Shown: piece by piece, positions 22,501 to 31,500 of the stretch
How positions within the stretch are numbered: the stretch's first letter is position 1
How the letters are laid out: the number at the start of each line of letters is the position of its first letter
Source: Pythium myriotylum
Taxonomy: Eukaryota > Oomycota > Peronosporomycetes > Pythiales > Pythiaceae
Reading direction: 5' to 3'
Assembly: GCA_023091665.1 (NCBI GenBank)
Contig: JALJCQ010000033.1
Location: forward strand, 682,001-746,000
DNA length: 64,000 bases
Program-made: the position numbers and the translations under genes
Notes under the pieces: generated by a model
The model's input: only the letters and a program-made list of their open reading frames with translations
Databases searched by the model: none
What the model was told of the DNA's origin: nothing

Positions 22501-25500
22501 GTGTTCGTTTTCAAAGCCATCTCGATAAAACCCGGGGTGATATCCGAAGAACTCATATGCGAGACACGTGTCGGTAAAGAGAAAAACAGCAAAGTAGCTT
22601 TCACAACCGAGATTCGTGGCAACTTCCAGAATCCTAAACTTGAGCCATCTTCTTCGGTGCTCCAGTTTGCATACGTACATGATCCCTGTGCAGAGAGTGT
22701 ACCACGCCAAACTCAACAGCTTTCGCTCACCAACAAGTGTGCCTTACCATTGGCATTTACACTCAGAACACAGCCGCCCTTCTCGTTGGATTGCTGGGAA
22801 GCTGAACTTCAACCTGGAGAGATGGTTACGTTTAGTGTGGAATTTTATCCTGGATTCAAAGACGACCACCAGAGTCGCCTCCTCCAAGCCAAAATCGCAA
22901 TCAATTATGTTGGTCACCCACAGAAAGATTCTGTAGACCTCATTGGTGATATCAGCTTTCCGAATCTCATGTTTGATACGACAAAGATTGATTTCGGGTG
23001 TTCCCTCAATGACACCCAAAAATCAATTTTGGTTCTGGTGACGAATACATCAAAAGTAGACGCAAGCTTTCGGTGGGTTTTCGTCGAAGATGAGCGCGAA
23101 GCTCGTTCGTTGGCAACACTCAAGAAACCATACATCCCGGTGAATCAGATATTTGATGTTCTACCCATACGTGGGCTACTCAGACCAGGCGAGAGTGAGA
23201 AAGTCGAGTTTTTGTTCTATGGTCACGCAAACCGCAAATTCAAGAGCGTCGTCGTTTGTGAAGTTGAAGGTGGCCCAGAGTACGAGATTTCGCTCCACGG
23301 CGAAGCTTCGTCTGTATTGTATCGCCTAGATAAGCAGTCACTCGACTTCGGTCAGGTACTATACAACAAGGTCGAAGAGCGAGAGTTTGCCATCTTCAAC
23401 ATTGGAAAGGTCCCGTTCACGTTTTCTATCACTGTGGATAACATCAGTCGTGGTCGATCAGTCGTTGTGACTCCTATAGCTGGAAAAATCCCACCAAATG
23501 ATAGGCAACGCGTTCTTGTGCAAGTCAAGCCTGGCATTCCAGAGAATTTCGAAGAAAACATTCTTATCGAGATTGCTCACTTCCAACCAGTTGGGTTCAA
23601 ACTATTCGGGAGTGGTGTATTTACGGCAGTGTGCATCAACCTTCCACGTGAAGATCATCCTGCAAGCACTATTGGAGGGAAGTATCCGAAGTGGCAAGAG
23701 TTGAAAAAGCAAGCACGCCAAAATCTCGAAATTTCGTCCCTGAGTGCTGCAGCCGTTGCGGCGGGTAATGCTGGAGGTGGCTTTTTAATGGTGTCAGAGT
23801 CAAAATCAAGTGTATCAAGTGGTTCTGTATCGCGGACGATTGAACGTGGCGGTTCGTTCACATCAGCCGTTCTTGGTGGCAGTGGCCCTAGAAATTCGTC
23901 CCCAAGTTCGCATCCACGGGCAATGGCGGCAAGCAACATCGCGTTGCGCTCGGGGGTGATAAGTATGGAGGTCATCGATGATCTTGATGTTGAGATTGAA
24001 GCCTCTCGTATGTTCTTCGCGGAGCACTTATTGCTTACGGATACGAGGAAGATGGGGTGTAGTAAATCCGATGTGGATAGGGCTACTATGTGTACCGATA
24101 ACAGCACCACAACCAGTGCTTCGGACGGAGTAAACACATTCGTACCAGAACGGAAAAGGGTAACGTCTAGACCTCCTATCGAGCTAGTCAAGTCAAACGG
24201 AGTTGCTAAACCTCAACATTCGAAGACGACGGAAAGCAACTCGTTCTTGCTATCTCAGTTTGTTTTGGATTTTGGCAACATCGTCCTCGGGACCCACAAG
24301 ACCAAGAAGTTTTCCGTCATCAACATTGGGCACACTCCAATATCATTCCAGCTAGACAAGAATCTTGCCCAGTCTCGAGGTTTTCAGATTGAGCCAGAAC
24401 GCGTCGTTCGTCTCCCTGAGAAACAGTTGGTTGAGTTCGCCGTGACGTTTCAAGCCCACAAGAGCGTTCCATTTGGTCGTCATCAAGTACAACTGCCCAT
24501 ACTGATTAAGAATGGACCTCCTTCTTTGGTGACACTTCGAGCGACGGTCACCATACCAGATGTTGTTATCACGGTTGAGACACTCGACTTCGGCAAGATC
24601 CCAGTTGGTACTTGCCACACTATCTTCACACAGCTCCATAATGTGTCTTGTGTACCTGCTGAATGGGCTATCAAAAAACCGTTGGGATCAGCAAGGGACA
24701 TACTTAACTTTCGCATCTCACCACAACACGGAACTCTTGGTCCTGGGAACAAAATTAACCTTCAGGTGGATTTTGTCCCGGAAGAAGGCCGTCTGTACGC
24801 ACTCAAGATCCCGGTCAAAGTGGCATCTAACTCGAGAACTCGCTCCATATTAATGAGAGGGGAAGGAGCTGAGCTTCGCGTGAGGTTTTCTCCACCTATC
24901 GTTGATCTTGGACCTACGCTACCTTGTTCACACCCTACTGAACAAATTATCGAACTTTTTAACGATTCAGACTATGCTGTTGAAGTATTCTCACTCGATT
25001 TCGACGTACAATACAGAGAAGAGGAGAAACTGCTCTCTAGACTTCCCATTTTTGAAGTGGACGACATCGCCAAGCTGACGCTTCGAAGCCCAGGGCGTGT
25101 ATTTGATGAGTATCTGATCGAAAACGGCTACGTACCAAAGCAAGGTGATGATGATCATCTACCTGTTGAACAGGCGGACTTTCGAGAGCTTACTGAGATT
25201 CCTGATGAATCCACTTCTTCAGATCAACAAAAATGCATTTCTCCTGACAGAAGTACAATTAGCCCAGTTAGTTCGATTGTTGATCCAAGTGCGATGGGCT
25301 CAAGAGGTATTGACTACGTTGTCATGGGTCCTCCGCGTTCGGGAAAGTCGACACAAGCAAAACTCCTAGGTGATCGGGAGGATCTACGTGTTTGGTGTAT
25401 CGACGATGCTGTTGAAGCTGTTGCAACAGACATGAAAAGCGCATTAGGACGAGCCACTCGCGTTTTGCTGGGTTTAGAGCCGACTCCTGATTTGCAATCG

Positions 25501-28500
25501 GACGATTCTGGCGATGTTGAATGCTTGAGCAAGCCTCGTGACACCGATGACGTGGAGCATCCTCTGGGCGATTCTGCATACGAGACGAAAGATCAATTGC
25601 TGGAGCGTATTGTCCGCTGGCGTCTGTCAGACCCAGACGTAGCTCGAGGCAGCGTTTTAGATGGGTGGGAAAATTCGTTCTTTCCAATTGAGCTCACAGT
25701 TCGAGCTTGTGCGAAAGTGATGCAAACTGCGCGAATTATATGGCTCCATTTCGATGAAGATACATATGATTCTCTGACTTCCCTCGTTACGAAATCTGTG
25801 GCATCCGATTCACGGAAGGTCAGTTCGCTGATTATGTCAGCGGCAAAGGAAGTCACTGGCATTTCTCAGCCAGTTGAAGCAACCAACAGTAGCGAATCGC
25901 TGCCAAATGGCAATGATATGTCGTTGCACACTCCAAGTGACCATTCAGATGAGCAGGTCTTCGAGAAGACTGACCCTAGCGTGAAAGATGATCTCGTAGC
26001 GTCGGTGCGAAATGCGTTGCGCTGCAAAATCGATAAGGCAGCGTCAAGTGTACCCCCCTACACCCAGTATACGCAGAACATTCCGTCCCTTCGCCGCTTG
26101 ATTGCTTTGTTTGTCGCACGGGACAGAAAGTCAATGGGCGGGTTGGATGGAGACGATGAGTTCATCGATACTGCAGGTCTTTTGCGCAGCGACAAACAGA
26201 ATGGGAATCAGTCGGAAAGCGATCAGGTGGATCGCCAACCTCTAGGTATTGCCCATGCAGAGCTCCTCAAGTCTATCTCAAGGGCAGATAACTGTCTCGT
26301 CGATATTCCGGTGTTAGAAGCAGCCCCTCCTTTGACTATCCACAGTGTCGTAACGTCAACACTTGACAAATTCATTCGCGAGCTTGAGTTGTGCCATCTA
26401 GAAGTACCACCTTCAGTCAGGTGCCAGCTCGTACGGCGTCCACACGAACGCTTCTCACGAAAACCGGTCAAATTCTTCACCCTTCACCATCCATCAGTCA
26501 GTGTATCCGAGCAAGTGCAAACAAATATCTGTCAAGAAGAGAGTTCGGAGGGCTGTACGCGTTCCGAAGATGCCCAACAAAGTGATTCGCTAACTACTGC
26601 CGGTAGAAAAGGAAACGAGTGTGCAACTCGATGGATCCTAGGCCCTCAGGAATCAACAAAGTTTGTTGTGCAGTTTTCATCTTCGCAGGTGGGTAACTTC
26701 GAGTGCTCTCTCGGTTTTGAGATTGTCGGAGTTCGCCGTGAGTTTAGCCTCTTCTGTCGAGGTACTGCGAGTGTCCCACATATCAATACCGACCCACGCA
26801 ATGTCTTTATGAACCGGATCAAGTCCCGAGGTGAGAACACATTCGTCCAAAAGAAATTCGTGCTGTCGAAGAATCAATTTGAGTTTGGGCCACTGATCGT
26901 GCCCATCAAACCCGTACCAGTACCTCGCACCGAAGACGCTTTTCTCCAGCTTCTTAAAGCTGGCACTTATGGAAACAACATTGAGATCTTCCGTATCTCC
27001 AACATCTCCAAGTATCCGCTTCGAGTCGATATCGACCTCGCCAGGAAGAGTGAGACTGATGTGTTTTCCTTTGCTCCGCAGTATCTTGAACTTCTTGGAA
27101 ATGAGACGAAAGAAATTCGAGTTTGGGCTTGCCCTACAACAAATGGCCACCATGAAAACTCTCTGGTTTGTTGCGTAAGTGATAACCCGGAGCCTGTGTT
27201 TTTTGCCATGCGTTGTTTTGGTTGCACACCTTGTGTGGTCCTCCGTGGTCCGTGGGAAGAGTCAGTGGGTCGTAGCACTACCTCAGAACCCTTTGCTTCA
27301 TCCAATAGCGAGGTACCCGCAGTTTCAGAACCAATCTCAACGACTTCCTCGCAGCCAAATATATCGACAACTGCATGCGCACTTGACTTTGAGCAGCTTC
27401 TGATCAAGCGACAAGACGAAAAAACGTTCTTTCTCGAAAATGTCTGTCCAGTGGCGGTCACTTGGAGAATTATGGATTCGGAGAGTTTACCCACCGACTT
27501 TCGGCTGCATCCGCTCACTGGGGTCATTAAACCTTTCCAAATGGCTCCAGTGTTAGTCAACTACACCGCTAACGTAGAAGCCGTTCACAGTCATACTCTG
27601 GTGATGGAATACTCGGACGTCGATAGTGCGCTTCAAGTAGATGATTGCCGACGAACTCTACATCTTACTCTCAGGGCAGAAGCGTACAAGACGGATGTTT
27701 GCTCCTTTGAGACCGATGACTCTGGAGGAGGCACTCGCGACGGAAGTCTTGACTTTGGTTTGGTTCGAGTTGGGGAGGTCTCCGCCCGATCTTTCGTGAT
27801 CAAGAATCGGGGAAAGTACGAAATTAAGTTTGCTTTCTCTATGCGGACTTCCATGTCTCGAGAACTCTTCAAGGTTGATCCGATGGAGATGGTGCTCGAA
27901 CCAGACAAAAAGGCAAACGTCCAGGTCACATTCCACACTGCAGCACATGAAGTCGCTTTAAGAGACAACAAAGACATCAAATGCACCATCATTGAGATGC
28001 TGTCGGGAGAGTCTTGTGCAGATTTTCATGTCCTCACCAGCGTGCGGGCGGTGTTTAGCATATTTCGCATCCAGCCTAGCCGAGGAATTAACTTTGGTCC
28101 GCTCAAGTACAATGAAAAGCCGAAGGTCAAACGCATTGAAGTTCGCAATGATGGTGAATTCTCTTTCAAGTTTCGTGTTTCGCACTGTACGCCTGGACTT
28201 CCCCCAAACCCAACCGATATGTTTGATCATGGTACTCCGTTAGCACCATCAACACTGACAGCTGGCCAGTTTCAACTCACTCCAGACTGCGGTACGATTG
28301 ATCCTGGTACAACAGGATCTATTGAGGTCCTTTTCCAACCGAAGAGTTGTTCAATGTATCGTGAGATCGTGCGTTTTGAAATCTCTGGCCGAAATCCGAA
28401 GGCAACTGATTCTTGGAATGACGCTGCGCTGAAATATGAACTTCTCGGCGAGAGTTGCTATCCGGCTATAGAAACAAACGACTTCGACAGTATTTTCGAA

Positions 28501-31500
28501 GAGCAAATTGTCGTTCATTCATTGAATGGTGAGACTCACTGGCGTCATCCGACTGATTCACCAACTGTGCCAATACTGTCACAGGCAGTCATTTTTGCTG
28601 AAAGGGAAAGGGTATTCTCGTTTGGTGCAATGATTGCCGCGGGGAACACAAAGGGAAGTGTTGAGCGATTCAAGATATCCAATCCAACAAAGATCGCCAC
28701 GAACGTGCACTTTCAGATCAGCCCTGCAATGGTTGGGCAAGGAGAGACTCGAGATGAGTCGAGTCAGGCTGCGGCATTCTCAGTGCAGCCGACGGTTTGG
28801 GAGATCCCTCCACTAGAGCACCGGTTTGTCAATGTCCACTTCAAACCTACTGCCATTATGTCTTACCGCGCAAACTTCACCGCCAGCGTAAAGGAATCTC
28901 CAGTCCAGCCGTCAACAGAATCGATGTTGCAATTCGAATTACGTGGTGAAGGGACAATGCCTTGTATTACAATTGTTGCACCGAGTAACCGTGATATAAA
29001 TTCAGGTGCGCTACTGATGCCATTTGGTCGAGTCCGGTTATCGAAGTCAAAAGAACTCCCTCTTATAGTCCGCAATGACGGCGTTCTTGCCGCAACCGTG
29101 TTGTTTTCTCTACAATCGAACCCCAACTTCGTGTTCCCTTATGGGAATGGTTCCGTCGTTATTCCTCCACAGGTAACGGAGCAGATGACGGTTCAGTTCA
29201 AACCTCAGAAAGCCCACGAGGAGACAGTTACCAGCCTACTCAAGATTAATGTTCAAAACAATCCCTTTGAAGAAACGCGTTTGAGAATATCCGGCCAAGG
29301 ATATCGAGAGGACTTGATATTTGAGGACCTACCATACGGCCATGACGATGAGTTGCATTTTGAAGATATCATTCTTACGCAGTGTCATGAAGATATACAT
29401 CTCAGTGATACACGGACGTTTACATTATCGAATCAGTCTACTGAGACAGTCCGATATGAATGGGCTTGTGCACAGCCGTTTACGTTCTCGCCTTCAGTTG
29501 GTCATCTTAAGCCCGGCGGGTATAAGCTGATAAAAGCAACTTTCACTCCCATGGATGGAAATAGCGCTCACATACACAGCAACGTCAAGATACAACTGTT
29601 GTCCCAACGAATTGTGCTTAGTTCGACAAATCCTGGAAATGCCGTTTGGGATAATACGACGTACTCGGTGTCGTTTGACGCCTCAGACCAAAATAATGCG
29701 TCGACCCAGCTCGTCGTACCAGAGCCCCCTTTCGAGATTACTAGCGCTGTGACAAGTGCTACTCTAACCTGTTTCGCAGCTGCTGACAAGTTATCATTTC
29801 ATTGTGATGTTCGATCCGTCACGTTTAAACGTACCTTTATGCTTCAGGTGTGCTCTCACAAGATCACCGTCGATAATTTGAGCAAGATAAAGCTCGCATA
29901 CGCATGGCGATGGGTGAGAGTGGTTCGAGGAACAGATGAGAGCTTTCCAACTGAAGGCATCAATGAGGACGATTGCCCATTCGACATCACTCCTGCATTC
30001 GGTGAGATCAATGCGGAGGGTTCTCAGTCCTTTCTCGTGCGATTCTCTCCGATGGAAGTCGGCGACTTTGCTTACGACCTTCACTTCGACGTCAGTGGTC
30101 AAGACGTAACTACTACCAAGTCACAAATCGCTGACGATAAATCCGAAAACGATTCAGTTCGATCGAGGTGCGAACTAATAGTTAAGGTTTGTGGGAGTTC
30201 AATTCGTCCTGCGTGCCATTTTGATGTCGAACGGAGCGATTATCCAGCAAGAAGGAGCCAATACATGCCTGGGCCAACAGGTGAGCTAGGTTCACTGGAT
30301 CCATCGATTCGCGTCATCGAAATGGAGTCACTTGGAGTTCGTGTGAAGAATACCAAGAGGTTCTATGTTGTTAATCCGACAAACATCTCCTATGAGTTTG
30401 CGTGGATTTCAGAAGGCAACATCAACCCATCATTCCGATGCGCTACACCAAAAGGTCTAATGCTCGCAGGAAAAAGATGCGAGATGGTTTTTGAGTTTAC
30501 TCCTCAGCATCTAGAGTTACAGGAAACTTTCTGGCGATTTTCAGTGCCTCATTTTCAAGTCAGTCAACTCTTTTTATTGGTAGGCACCACATCAGAACCT
30601 CGTGTAACTTTTGATCGAGGCAGTGTCAACTTCAATACCCTTATGATTGGAACGAAGACATCTCAGACCGTATCGCTAGTCAATCACGAACATATCCCAT
30701 TCAACTTCGTTTTCGACAAGACAGCAATCGACTTCGCTGGAGAGGCACCGGCTTTGATAGTCCATCCACTTAGTGGTATAATTCCTCCAAATGGTCGGTT
30801 GATCATTGATCTCGAGTTTGTTCCGAGGGAAGAAAAAAGCTACAATTTTAACCTCAACTGCATTATCAAACGCAAACCTGCACGCCTCTCTCTCAACGTG
30901 AAAGGCGAAGGTTACACAATCCATGACGCACTAGCGATTCTGACGGAGGGCTCGAGTGGCGAGATTCCAGTGGCTATCTCGTCCGCCAATCACGTTGACT
31001 TTGGAGCTGTCCGTCTTCACGAACGATCTACTCGCAGTGTTGTGATTCACAATGCAGGCAAGTTCAATTTTGATTTTGCTTGGTCATTTACAAGTAGAAC
31101 ACGTGTTTCTACAGGTCATGACAGTCAACTGCCGCCTTTTGTGACCATCGAACCTCCTCAGGGCACGGTGAAGAAGAATGATCGAGCCGTGTGCATAATG
31201 GTATTCAACCCGACCAAGCCATTAGGTCTGGACAGTCTCGGCGTGCTCAATTGTACAATCGCAGGCACACGACATTATGCATTTCATTTGCACGGATCCG
31301 CGGTACCTCCGTCTTTGCAATTTTCTTTCACAACTCACGACTTCGGTCCTTGTTTTATCGCAGATGTAGATGCAGCGCTGCAATCTGAGCAAGTTAACCT
31401 CATTGTCATGAATGTGGACCCCACTAGCAGTGTTGACCTGGATTGTCTCTTTGAAAAGAAGCCCTACATGAGAGTTGATTGTGCTCCAACAGTGATCGGT